NCBI GenBank assembly: GCA_963662175.1
Contig: OY759224.1
Span: 30,079,489-30,143,488, forward strand
DNA length: 64,000 nt
Direction: 5' to 3'
Source: Aradus depressus
Taxonomy: Eukaryota > Arthropoda > Insecta > Hemiptera > Aradidae
Below the pieces are notes generated by a model that had not been told where the DNA came from, ran no database searches, and saw only the letters and a program-made list of their open reading frames with translations. This document shows positions 22,601 through 36,800 of the stretch, piece by piece (the stretch's first letter is position 1; each line of letters opens with the position of its first letter). Position numbers and translations under genes: made by a program.

Positions 22601-25600
22601 CATGGAGTACTCTGGATGACACACATGGCAGTGATCACTTCCCAATCGTGTTAGAAACTTTGAGGAAGTTGCCCATCAAGCAACGCCCACGACGTTGGAA
22701 AACTACAGACGCAAATTGGTCATTATATGAAGACTTAGCTCAACTTAATGACCTCGACTTCAACGAGCCTATAGATTCACTTGTCGAAGACTTGAACAGT
22801 CGATTATTAAGAGCAGCCACAGAAGCTATTCCGCGGACCAAGGCTGTCCCAGGTCGTTTACCTGTCCCCTGGTGGTCTGAAGAATGCGACAAAGCAGTGA
22901 AACGGAGGAAAAAAGCTCTGCGAGTCTTTCTAAACAGGCTGGTTTAGATGACGTGTGCATAGGGATAGTAAAACATCTCAACAAAATCAATCAAAAGATA
23001 ATTCTAAAAGTTCTGAATAAGATATTTACCACCGGTGGGTTCCCCAAGCTGTGGCAAAGAGCGATAGTGGTAGCCATCTTGAAGAAAGACAAAAACCCTC
23101 TAACTCCCTCTAGTTATCGACCCATATCCTTAACATCCTCTATCTGCAAACTTCTTGAAAAATTAGTCTCTTTGAGGCTAAACTGGTTCTTAGAGTCTCA
23201 GGGACTGCTGCCACAGTGGCAGAGTGGTTTCAGGAAAGGTAGGGGCACTATTGACAACTTAGTTGGTCTAGAGGCGGCTATTCTGGAGGCATTCAACGCA
23301 AAAAGAAAATTCCTCGCTGTATTCCTTGATATTGAGTGTGCCTTCGATAGAACGTGGAGGAGGCATATCCTGGACACTCTCCTTAGTTACGGCGTCAATG
23401 GCAATATTCTTATGTTTATCCAGAATCTTCTGGACAATAGATCATTTCAAGTACGCTGTGGAACCTCTCTCTTTGATGACTATCTGCTGGAAAATGGTGT
23501 ACCACAGGGGTGTGTACTTAGCCCCACACTATTTAGTATTGCCATTAACAAGGTTCTGGAAGTTTTTGATGCGCCAGTCCGTGGAATGCTTTACGCCGAT
23601 GACTTAGTGACATATTCTGCAGAGAAATGTCTAGTAACTTTACAGGGACAGCTTCAGACTGCTATTGATAAGGCCACAGGTTGGTTAGCTAGTATTGGAT
23701 TTAACGTCTCATTACCAAAATCCACTGCGGTTCTTTTTAGCAAAAGACGTCCTACAGTGATCCCAGCTCTCACATTATTTGGTAACTCAGTGAAGATGGC
23801 TGACATGGTCAGATTTCTAGGCTTGACTTACGACCGCACCTTAACCTGGACGCCTCATATCAAGGCTCTTCGTGCAAGCTGTCTTCGATCTCTAAACTGG
23901 CTGAAAACGGTTGGTAACACATCCTGGGGTGCTGACCGTACTAGTATGCTGATGCTATACAAAAGCCTGATACGATCCAAGTTGGACTATGGGTGCTTGG
24001 CTTATGGTTCCGCCAGCCCAAGGATGGCATGGCCATGGACAGATGGTTGACAGTGTCCATCACACAGGCCTCAGAATAGCTACAGGTGCGTTTCGATCCA
24101 GTCCTACCATCAGCGTTTGTGTGGACGCGGGAGAATTACCTTTACAATATAGAAGGGATCAATTAATACTAACCTACTATGCAAAAATTCAAGCCCTATA
24201 CACCCATCCACTTAGCAAGCTGCTCCCGAACGATCAACACCCCCGGAATAATATGGACTTTCCTGGTCGTCAAAAACTCTTCCCAACACGAGTTGCTTTG
24301 CTTTTAGAAGAATATAACATCGACACCCCCAAATTGCAAAGATTAGGCTTAACGCGCACTGAACCCTGGTTAATACCCGCACCAAAGATATGCCTCAACC
24401 TGACCAAATTACTAAAGAAAGACACCCCCCCTACAGTATATCAACATGAGTTTATGAAGACCAAAAATGATTTCCCCGACGCAACGTTTATATATAAAGA
24501 CGGATCAAAACACCCTAACGGAGTAGGAGCTGCGGTGGTTTTCGATGATAGGATCTACCTATTTGCCCTTCCTTCACTGTGTAGCAACGTGACAGCGGAA
24601 TTAGTAGCTATTGGCAAGAGTCTGAACGTCTCTGTCCCCAATGGAAGCCAACTGATAGTCTGCAGTGACTCCCTGTCGTCTCTATTGGCCATGGGGAATC
24701 TGTATTCAGAAGATCTCCTTGTCCAAAATATACTGATGGCCCTATGGTCATTAAGAAGAAACCAGACTTCAGTTACCTTCCTCCGGATCCCAGGTCATTG
24801 CGGCATTGCAGGTAATGAGTCAGCAGACAAGAATGCCAGGCGCGCCTTCTAGAAGGACTACCCACATCCGAAGTCCCTGTAAGTGACTTCGTTGCCTACA
24901 TCAAGGAAAGAGTTTGGATCAAATAGCAGATTCGGTGGCTCGGTGTGACAGATAATAAGCTAAGGACCATTAAAAGCTCCACTCGCGTCTGGAACACTTC
25001 AATACGAGAAAAAAGGAAAGAAGAAGTAATTTTAACTCGGTTACGTATAGGGCACAAGAGACTGACCCATGGATATCTGATGGCTCGGGAACCTTCTCTG
25101 TGTCAGTGCTGCGGGGTGGGACTAACTGTCAAACACATTCTGACTGAATGCATGGCATATAGTCCCCAGCATGAAAATTGCCACCTTGCGGTGGATATTT
25201 CCGAAATTCTATCCAATAATAGCTTCCAAATTACCCAACTATTTAATTTCTTACAATTCACAAATCTCTTATCTAAATTATAAAACAAAATTATCTTCAT
25301 CACATAGCCTTTCTATTCCGTACATATCTTCTTTATTATTATTAATCTACGCCTATCCAAATTAACCCGCAAGGATCCCCACAGACCTGCATCCATCAGG
25401 CATCCATGACCCTCGTGGTCGAAATGCCTTAAAGAAGAAACAAAAAAAAAAAAAATTTTTTTTTAAATAATGTACACTTATTATATAAACTTACCGCAAT
25501 AGTGCATCCTCGTAATGCGGATGGTTGACTATTGGTCGCCTTGTGGACAAGAGAATGGCCGCGGTGACTGGCATAGGACCTGCGAACACAGCACTCTTCG

Positions 25601-27818
25601 ACGTGGACTTCAAGATCCAGACTAGTAACTCCTCCAATTCCACATTGCTGTACTCACCTGAAATGTTCTTTTGTTGTTATAAACATTATGGCGATTTTAT
25701 ATTTTATTATATAAATACCGAAGGAATTCATTTCAAAAGGGTACTATGTTTTGTCATCAATATAGTTCAATTCGTTTGTACCAAAAAGTAGTAAGCTGAC
25801 ATTTTGAAATTATCCCACATGGCAAACTTCAGGAAAATATTTCTGAGATCAACAAAAAAAAAAAAAGAAAGTATAACCATAAAGTTGTAAACTATGTAAA
25901 AAAATTGTACTTCCCCACCACGAATTAATCAACTAAGTTTTCACTCTCTCTCTCTCTAACAACAAATAATGACCGTTTTAAACAATAGTTCACTTAATAC
26001 AGGGACTTATGAATCGTCATAATAAATATCGTGTCTGTACATTCATTCTATCAGGTTCACATAAACATAGGATTTTTTTTTGGAATCAGGGAATCGGAAA
26101 ATATGAAAATCCAATGAAAACCACATAGAATTTCTGACCGATATAAGTTCTCCTATACTTTGTATAGCTGGGGAAATGAAATGAATTCGATAAACTTTTG
26201 TCAGAGATGAAATCAAATTCACGACGGAGACATACTTTCGTAAGTTTCTTATAATAAATTATAATTTTCATGGACCATATTAGTCTCAAAGACGTAATGC
26301 TTACGATTTTTTATCATAACATAGATCTTACAGTATTATTAATACTCAAAATATTGTTTTTTCATCACGTTTTTCCAGTCCATTGAATCTTCAATATGAA
26401 TATAAATTAATTTACTAATTTGAATTGGTTATTATGACTCATATCTGAGCCTTAATTACGAGGTCATATCGCCTACTACCAGAGAGCTCTTTCGTCACTC
26501 AGGAGGACATGAGCCCGACTCTACTGTGGGTGTCCTAAATTTTGCCTAGCCTATCCACGTTTATTCACCTTTAACGAGTACCTGATAACATACAGGCTCC
26601 GGACCATCGCTTAACATCCCATCCGAAGGACGGCGTACTCAAGATTTTTTCAATTTTTTAGATTAAAAAAACCCTAAAGGCTTCGGCTACCTCTTTATAG
26701 AATCTTACGTAAAATGGTGGGGGGGGATTGAAAATCCGTGAATATACTCGTAGCCTAAGATAATTTTAAGGACGGAACCTGAAGACTCTGTGTTTAATAA
26801 AAATTGTTCTTATTTTGACCTGCACATGTTCCTAAATCGGTTCATCCAGTTGATGCGATTCACTAAGAATAACATTATTTTATCTGGGAGGTAAAATAAA
26901 CTTAAGCACGCCGTCCTTCGAATGGGACGTAAAGCAATGGTTAAAGACTCCCAGAGTAGAGTCGGGCTCATGTCCACCAGAGTGATGACCTCGTAGTTAA
27001 AGCCCGGGCATGAGTCATAATAACTAACTAAGAATACCAGGTACTAAACAATACTTCTTTAATACAATAATATAAAGTAATTATAAATTTTTTTTTTACC
27101 TAATATATTATGCTGTTCCCAAATGTTGGTAACACCAGCTATGCTCATGCTACCAATAAGAACAATTAGCAATGAATAATGGTACTCAGTAGGAATCCTT
27201 TTAAAGCACTGAAAATAATTGTTAGTGTTAGTATTTAATATTTCATGTTTTTTGAATGTAATAAAATTCTCAATACTTACTTTTCTGGAAGCTATCAGTG
27301 AAGCAAATATGCACAAATGAGGAGTGAAAAACAGTTTAAGTCGCATAACGGTGATGGCCATGATAGTAAAGGCACCCAACTGAAGAATGTTGTAGGCTAT
27401 GTGAGCTTCTATCCTTCTGAAATAACATATTTCAGTGAATAAATCATTGTTGAATACAAGAACACACCCTTTTTGTTCACTCAAGATCACTCAAATTGAT
27501 CCAGGCACACAGAAATAATCTCATATTGATGCCGATGTTCTAAAAATATGAGACAAACGCAAAAACTGAAAGCAGCTATTTGAGAATTTAAAAGACGCTA
27601 AATTAAATATTTAAAAACATGTGTGCAGTTCACACGCGGTAGAAGTGAAACCTTCAGAAAACGAAACTGCGAGAGAATGAGACGAATGCAGTATCAGAAG
27701 TGGGATAATTATAGGGTTTATTTATTATAATATTGGTACAAAGTTTAAAAATGATTTTATATTTTATTAATCAAACTCCATGTTTTTAATTTCAACAAAT
27801 GACACGAGTGTTTTATGG

Positions 27819-27876
<58 letters not shown>

Positions 27877-30800
27877 ACATATATATAGATACGGCAATAG
27901 TGTCGCTTTTTCATCGAGTTTCAAATCACAACGGTGTCAAAGAAGTTTTCACTTCAAAAAGTACAGGATTTATAAATTGATGGAATCGGAAGTTAACAGG
28001 AAGCGGTTGGACAATAAAATAATTCTTGTTAAAAGCTATAAATTATTAAGATATGTTATTCCAGATCTTTCTTAAATATATAGTAATATTTATTAAATAA
28101 ATGTGTATAATTTCGTGAAGATTATTTTTTTTAACTATCTTTACGTTGGCAAAAAGTGCATATAATTGGAATCACTCTTTCCAAAATAATTGGGATGAAA
28201 TGACGTTAGTGCTGATTCAAATCAAAAATAGTCATTGGCTATGTACTTCTTCATAGGACATTAATAAATAATCCACACTACAGTGAATAATCCTTTATTC
28301 CATATTTTCCAATTTTACATTTTCAAAGATAATTAATTTCAACAGATAAAACAATTATTAATTCAATGAACTATTATTATTAGGTGGGAGAAAGAGAGCG
28401 GGGACTCATTGGCCCATGGCGCTGTCCTGGTAGCTCTTTTTGGATAGGTGAAAAGAAGTGAAAGAAGTTTTAGGGGAAGTTATATGTAGAATCGGTCAGA
28501 AATTCGTATTTCATGTTTTCTGACTTCCTGATTTTAAAAATGGAAAAAAAAAATCCTATGTGTATCCAGAAACCTCTAAGGATGACACATGTTGCTTTTG
28601 AGCCAAATCGGCCAAAGGGGAGGGGGAATCAGAGGGGGCTCAAATGAAAATAGTATGTGTGAACCTCTGCACAACGATTTTGACTGACCTTGGTAAACTC
28701 TATAACTGCCCAACTATTCAATAAAAACACTCAACGAGTATCAGAAACTATGCAACGTTTCATTCTGTTGAAAATACAGCGATGAAATGTTTGTGCAGCT
28801 TTTGCGTTTTTCTATACAAACATTTTGAAAAGCTATTTTATTTTCGAAAATTGATTTTTATGCAGATATATCAGTTTATATATGAGGAGTTTGGAGCCAG
28901 AGCGGACCATCTGGTTGAAACTGAACAGGAAGAAAATGGCAATTGAAAATTGAGTACATTTTGTTTATCTCCATAAATGGCCCCCAAATATTTATTTATA
29001 TTTGAAATTTTAGAATAGTATTGGATGAGTGATCCCTTTTTGTGTTCTATAAAGTTTTTGAAGGCCGTATGATCCATTGTGACTTTGAAAATATATGCAC
29101 AAAATACTTGTGGACTAAACTTAAAGTGCTGCTATCTATCACTGAAGTGAAGAAACTAAGTGATCCACAGTGGTTTTGAAAAAAGGAACCTATGCTAACA
29201 TCAGGATGGTAATAACTCATTTTCCGAAAAATTGTGGGTTGGTCCGCTCTGGCTCCAAACTCCTCATAATATGAGGAGTTGTAGATAGTTGTAGGATTGT
29301 AGAAAATAAAAAATGTACACTAGAATATTAACTCATATATTATATGAGTTAATATTCTAGTGTACATTTTTTATTTTCTACAATTCGTCATAGGCTTATT
29401 GAAATAAGTGTAATAAATTTCATTATCTTTTTATATTGAAGAGGAGAATGCTCAAAATGCGTATTCAAATTATTGTGTAAATTGGTTCGTAAAAAAAAAT
29501 TATAATAATTTCTGAAAGAGATCCTTTCATCCAACTCGATCTGATCTAAGCTTACAAATCTGCATGAAATCAACGTTAAACATTCTTAGAAAATAATAAA
29601 AAGATCATACTTATTGTTGAAACCACTGTAGACGTAATCAGCAATTAAAACCAACATAATGAGAGCAACGGTCGGGAGCACAAGAGATTTGGTGAGTTTA
29701 ACTACAGGTTCCCAACCGAGAAAATCAAATTCAGCTGAGCAAGTATACAGTAGAGTGTGGAAGTCTCGGTACGATGACACTTTAGATTTCAAAATATTTA
29801 TTATGTGTGTCTGCAAATAAAAATAAAAACACATTTAATTTAAATTACAATATTATACAGTAAAGTGTGATAGTCACATACTGAAAGGTTCTATAGGTGA
29901 ACAATGTCTTGATCTATTAATAAGTATGAATTTAATTAAAAAATTTAAAAGTTCTGTAATCGAGGCGCCGGTAGCTCAGATTTTGCGTGAGATTAAACTG
30001 AAGATCGCGGTTTTGAAACTTTGAATCATCTGAAGGACGTTAAGCGATGGTCCCAAGCCTGTACGGTGTAAGTTACTTGTTAAAGAACCAACATTTAGGA
30101 AACCCATAGTAGAGTCTCATGTCTACCGGAGCGACGAAAGCGCTTGGATAGTAGGAGAAATTTCCTCGTAGTTATAGCCCGGGCATGAGTAACAAAAACA
30201 AATAAAACACAATTTCTGTAATATATTTAGATTTGTCCTTCGCCACTTCCATGGATATTCATTCGATTCTATCAACTCGAAAATCTTTTATAGAATGTAA
30301 AAATTGTCTCGATGAATAAAAACAACGAATAAAATTATATTTTTGTATATTAATTAACCTTTACAAAGCTCATAGCTTAGAGGGCGCCGGTAGCTCAGTG
30401 GTATGCGTGCTTGACTTCTGAGCTCAAGGTCGTGGGTTCGAAGCCCGACCGAGGCCCTTAGTTTATTTTATCTGGGAGGTAAAATAAACTTAAGCACGCC
30501 GTCCTTCGGATGGGACGTTAAGCGATGGTCCCGAGCCTGTACGATGTCAGGTACTCGTTAAAGACCCCTACCCTAGGTGAATAAAAAATTTAGGGTAGGC
30601 AAAATTTATGAATCCCACAGTAGAGTCGGGCTCATGTCCACCAGAGTGACGAAAGAGCTCTCTGGTAGTAGGCGATATGACCTCGTAGTTAAAGCCCGGG
30701 CATGAGTCAAAAACCTAACCTAACCCAAAGCTCATAATTCTGTCTAGCCAAAGTCGCCATCAATCATTTATCCTAAAATCAAAAAAAAAATTCTTCATAA

Positions 30801-33800
30801 TATGTACTTAGTTAATGTGACTCATGCCCGGGCTTTACAAGGTCATATTGCCTACTACCAGAGAGCTGTTTCGTCGTTCTGGCGGATATGAGACTGTGTG
30901 AGTGTCCAAGTGTTGTTTACCCAGGTTAAGTTATCTAAGGTAGGGTTTTTTAACGAGTTTCTTACTTCCCTTAACGTCCCAGCCGATGGACCTCTCAATA
31001 TATATATATTTATATAAATTTTTTTCTTTTGTCTAAAACGTACACTTTTTTTTTGTTTTAATATACCAACAGGTATTCACAACTGTACAAATAATATAAA
31101 CAGCAAGCAAATGAGTTAAAAGAGTAAAATATGGATTTGTTAAAATGTCCAGAGAGGAGAGATCACCCAGTGGTGACAATCCCTAGGCCCTGAGTAGTTC
31201 TCATTTATAACTCACTGTCACTGTTGCTACTAAGGAGGTCTCTAGGCCATTGGCGCTTAATGCGTCGTTGAGGAAGTGTGGCAGAATGGAGGGCACGGAC
31301 TAGAGGATTATTGAGGGAACTAAGAGAGGAAATGCTGAAATCAGTATGGAGGATGTTGTTGGAAACATACTAAGGAGCATTGTACGAAGGATTTTGGATT
31401 AAAGGGAGTGTATATACTTTACACTATATATATATACATATAACATACTTACATCATGTCTTGTAGTTAATGTTCTTGTCTTTAAAATCAATGTGATAAA
31501 TGCGATGACAATGCCTGTTATGACACTTCTGACAAATGAACCATGATACACAGCCAAGACGGGATCGAGAAAGAGTAATGTACAGACGGTGGCGAGTAGC
31601 AGACTTGTGAGTAGCGAGGACAGGAGCAGCTCGTTCCCGAACAGGCAGAACAGAGTAAAGACCACAGCAAACTGAACAAATACAAACAATATCAACGTTA
31701 ATACATTTGTAAGGGGGCTGTCAGAACATTGAAGACTATTTGGGTTTCATCCGTTTCAGGTCAAACAAAGACCATACGAGTGGTTCTATTTTCCCAGCTA
31801 TACAAAGTATAGAGGAAGTATGTAATGGGTCAGAAATTCACTCAAGTTCAAATGTTTTCCCGCCCCTCTAATTTAAGAAATGAGAGAGAGAACAAAAAAC
31901 GCTGTCTGTGAACAAGATAACTCCCGATGCAATGAATGTATCGATAAGAAATATTATTAGTGTATTCAGAACCCTATAAGGACGACATCTATTCATTTTC
32001 CGCATAATCGGCCGATGGGACCAGAGGAGGGTTCGACTTAAAAATCGTAATAACTGTCGATGTAATGAATGTATCGGCATGAAATTTAGTATGAAGATTT
32101 GAGAATCAATTCATTTTTAGTCAACTTCGACTAGTTTTAGAGGGATAGCGAAAACGCAATTGATTAATAATTAATAAGTAATGAATTATTCGTACTGGTA
32201 GTATTCATCGATGAATTTTTTAATATTCGTATCTGCGTGTTCCATCATCACAGGGATTGTGTCTTGAATCTGCCTGCTCACAATTACTCTTAGGCTATGA
32301 CTTCAAAATCACTTAATAGAACGGAAGTTTACTTAGAGACAGAAAAGGTTATTTCACATATTACTCAGTTGCTATTGATCCTACGAAACATTTTCAAGGA
32401 ATATGAGATTCATTTTCATATCATTTTTTTCGCTAAAATTAGAAATAATGTATATATATTCGAGTAGCGAAGATGGAGGGAAGTAGAACTTATTCTTCGT
32501 TCGGGCAATCAAATGTAATCAGCTCCTCAGGTTAAGTAATACGACTACAATGCAATGTTGACAAATAAAATACAATTTACAAAAATATTAAAAGTTGATA
32601 AGATAATATAAGTATATACTTACAACTTGTCCAATAAGAATGACCAATGTTGAAAATCGGCTAATAAAACCGAATATAAATAACAAAAGAACAGCTATCA
32701 CTTGTGTCGCTAAAAAGAATTGAGAGAACTGCCACAGGATGAGACACAGCGAAGAGGTTACAAAAATGGCAAAAACCTGAAAAAAAAATATATATATATA
32801 TTGAAGATTTGTTTGTTTTTGTGACTCATGCCCGGGTTTTAACTACGGAGTCATATCGCCTACTACCAACGGGGTTTTCGCCGCTCCCATTTATAAATTA
32901 ATTATACACAGAATCCACATATATGAGAGTTCTTTTCTGGCTCTGGTGGACATGAGTCCAACTCTACACAGGGAGTCCTAAATTTGGCCAACCCAGGTTT
33001 CGCTAGTGCAGAGGTCTTACGAGAATATCTGACATCGCTGAGGCTCGGCATCGCCATTTAACGTCCCCACCGAAGGTATGTACTCAGATAAAAGAAAAAA
33101 AAATAAGAAGCTTGGCAGGGTTCGTTTAAGCGTTTCTGGATTTTTTTCTGTTCATATGCCATACACCATATCGAGTAGCCTCACAGATACCCTATGCAAT
33201 TTCAAACATGATAACAATAATTGTCAAATCCTCGATGAAACGTTGAAAATTACCATTAGTTACTAGTTAACGTTGAAACCCAGGATGTTTCAGTTTTAAG
33301 AGCTTAGCTGACTTATAGCAGAACGGCCGGATTGATTTGCTGCAGATTTTTCTTCTGGTTGCCACCCAAGTATGTCGCAACCTGATTTATCTACCTGAAG
33401 TAACCTATTTGATATGTTTGATGAAGGAAACATTGTTAGTATTCATATGTTCATTGGATTCTCGTTTTAGCTATGACAATATGTTATTTGTTGTTCTTTT
33501 AGTGAAGCTTGCCTAGGCTTTAACAACGAAGTCCTATCGCCTACTACCATGGGGCGCTCGTTCGTCGCTCTGGTGAACACAAGCCCGACTCTATTATGGC
33601 AGTCCTAAATTGTTCCTACTCAAGTTACCTAGCATTCGGGTCATGAACGACTACCTGACATCGCAGGGGCTCGGGTCAGTTTTTATCTTCCAATCTGACG
33701 AACTATTTTTATTTAGTTAGAATATACTTTCAATTTTAAACTACGCAAATGTTGATGAATTATTTTTCCGACTCATGCCCAGGCATTACACTAGATCATA

Positions 33801-36800
33801 TCAGCTATTACCAGAAGACTTTCGTCGTTCTGATGTACAAGAGCCCGACTCTACAATGGGAGTAATAAATTTAATTTAATACAATTATTCTTACCTGAAA
33901 TTTGTGTTTTTTTGAAGGTGATGTATCGTCGTTAGTGCTCTCATTCATATTAATACAAGAGCTAACACATAACATTTGAAGAAGACAAAACGGATAAGCG
34001 AAACTCTCCCTTAGAGGCGGGGTCCATTGCACTCGGGTACACTAAACAACAAAATTATTATAATAATACAGAAGAGTAACGCATGACATGCAAAATATAT
34101 TTAAAAAACAGATCCTACCTCTCCATGATTGTAAAAAAAACACATTACAGCTAGAAGACCACCAACGATTGAATCGCTGAAACATGAAACATACTGGTAA
34201 AAATAGGGATTACAATAAAATATAATATAATACAGGGTGTTCACTTGAACTGTTACAGGATAACTGAATAACTAATAAAGATATGAACATGCCTTGGTTA
34301 TAATTAAAATTATATGCAAAAAAGGTATCCATTGGTTCACAAACCAATTGGTCTTGTAACAGTTTAAGGAAAAAGTATATCACAAAAGTATTATGTTAAA
34401 AAAATAAACGTTACGCGCTTTTTCTCAGAACGCATATAAACCTCTTGAGAGCGAGATTTTAAATCGCATTCCTTACCATACGTATAACGACAAAGGAGGC
34501 GTATATCCCTCTAATGCCAGGTGCTGGCTAGGATGGGGTACGGATAACATAACCTTACAAAGATAAACCTAGACTAGAGAAAAGTTACCTCCCTCCGCGC
34601 GGCGAAATGAGCGTTATTAGTGTTCGTGAAATTTGGAAAAGGCACCTTTTACAGCTACCGATATCCGTTACTAAATATAGATTAGTACCTACGAGGGCAT
34701 ACTCGGCCTGACTCTACTCAAGGAGTCCTAAATTTTGCTTACTCGGGTTTTGTTACCTAGGGTAGAGGTCTTTAACGAGTAACTGACATCACACAAGCTC
34801 GGGACCATCGCTTGACGTTCCATCCAAAGGACGGCGTGCTCAAGGTTTTTTACCTCCTAGATAAAAAAATCTAAAAGCCTCGACCGGGTTTCGAACCCCC
34901 GATTTTGAGTTCAGTAAGCTAGTACCCTACCGGCGCCCTTTACTTACTAAATAAAACAAACTTATTTTTTGAAATATTGTCTATTTCTCAAAAATACTTA
35001 AATACTACCAGTTTGGACATTGAACCATCGTCAGATTTAGTTATATCGGACGATAGTGTAATGCCAAAACAGATCGTTCGCAGTAAAAAAATAAGTTTGT
35101 TTTATTTATTTATTACAAGTTATCCGGGTTTTTCAATTTAGAATTTGTATCTGTTATTGGTAACTGCTACCTAAAATTGAACCCCCAACCTACACCTCGC
35201 TAGGTCTGCAATCTACCAGCGAGGTCTGAAAAACAAGAAACTCACAGGAGCAGCTATATAAAATGTTACTAAAAAAAACAGTGAACTAATGATATACCTT
35301 AACAGAATCCCATAGAGAAATATGAAACTAGCCGTGAGACCGGCGCAAAACCAGACAGCAGCTAAATAAAAATATTCTGGCTGACGAATTCCTTCACAAC
35401 TGTACACAGGACTCAATCCTTGTCCCCTTTCGATCTGCCAACATTGCTTTCCTGCTATCGAGAACTTATCGCAGAACCAGTCAAAAGCGCGATACAGAAT
35501 CCCAAGCGTCACCTGTGGATAGAAGTAATTAAAAATAGTTAATTATTGTAACTCTTGCTCCACTGTGTTTAACCAGTACCTGGGCATCTCTCAAGCTCGA
35601 GACCATCGCTTAACGTTCCATCCGAAGGACGGCGTGCTGAAGATTATTTCACCTTTCAGATTTAAAAAAAAAACCTACAGAACAGCTGCCTCTCAAGATT
35701 ATCTGAAGACATCTTGCACCTATTTGTGTTTACACTGTGGCTTCTTTCCTTTCTTCAGGGAAGAAATATTTCTAAGTGACATTTTAATAAGATTGTTATT
35801 TTATACTTACCATGGCACTGTAATTTGTCGATCTGGTAATAAAAAAAAAAAAAAATTAAGAAGAAAATACTGTTTGGCCCCCGACATAAATAGAAAATAG
35901 CTAGTTCCATTATATATTATATTAATTTTTTCTAGGTATTGCTGGGGACTAATAGATGAAAATAATTTTTACACTTCAATAGACTACCAAAATGAATGGT
36001 GTGAATTGTAGTACATTGTCAACATATAGCAAACAAACCAATTTTCGACTAAAAATATAAATTGATAGAATAAATCACTGTAAAAAATATTCAGGAAACT
36101 ATTTTTTGAAGTGTACGATTCAGGCTGTACACTCATTTGCGGTCACATTTGAAATACCGGTTAGCTTTTCATAAATTACTCTAATTTAGTAACATAATGA
36201 AAATTTCATTATTTTTTCTCGATGGTATCATGCATCTTTTTACAGTAAGTAACATCGTATGACTATTTCTAAATGTGTGCCTTCTTGGGGACATATTGGT
36301 ATAGTCCTCTGTTTCCTTGTGTAACATTTCACAAAAGCGGTAAGGTTATATTAGTATATAACCGAGATAGTAAACTAATAACTATAAAGGGAACATACAT
36401 ATACAAAGATAATATCATGCAGGAATTATATAATAGATTAAATGAAATGAAGCATCTTACCTCAGGGAACACATTAAACCTCTCAAGAGTGTTTATTACA
36501 GAAGGATATTCTGTAAGATTATTGTTTGTGATTTCATGAAAACCTTCTGAGATTGAATCGGCTTCGACTACTGTTTTATAATAGGAATAATACATCCCCT
36601 ACAATCAATTAAATAGATATTAGATTATTGGTGAAAATAACAAAACATAGACTAGTGTAAACACATTCCTTACAATCAGTTAATAGATATTAAATTATTA
36701 GTAAATACATCAAAACACAGCAATTATTTTAAAGATGAAAATCTTACCATTTCACTTCTGAATGTCATTTCTCTTTCCAATGTCGATAAATGAGAAAAAT

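Larger units (their letters stand above)
21465..25455 (+). mobile_element. I-type LINE with endonuclease, RT and RNase H, damaged
   Basis: A 5'-truncated non-LTR retrotransposon in the DPY19 intron between exons 21269 and 25657, antisense to the gene. In order it has: the end of ORF1, an apurinic-type endonuclease, reverse transcriptase, RNase H, a C-terminal CCHC-type motif ([17 protein letters not shown] near 25103-25153) and an A-run (25442-25455). RNase H behind RT is characteristic of the I and related clades. Damage: an internal deletion near 22930 removing the endonuclease-RT linker, a frame change near 24020, and stops between 24852 and 24945. It cannot be autonomous. Confidence 0.85.

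Noticed and set aside
27780..27980. 66-codon frame across the AT microsatellite
   Set aside because: It is the Tyr/Ile translation of (AT)n with no supporting context.
28871..29077. 68-codon minus-strand frame as an extra DPY19 exon
   Set aside because: It overlaps the 29-bp-TIR MITE, and exons 29810-29611 and 27416-27281 already join in phase.
30382..30455. tRNA gene
   Set aside because: Boxes A and B are present, but the sequence continues into a conserved SINE body and recurs in many copies.
35818..35840. Micro-exon of DPY19 on the minus strand (AG...GTAAG around 22 nt)
   Set aside because: Exon 36598-36461 joins exon 35512-35298 in phase and restores the family sequence (FPE-VTLG) without it.
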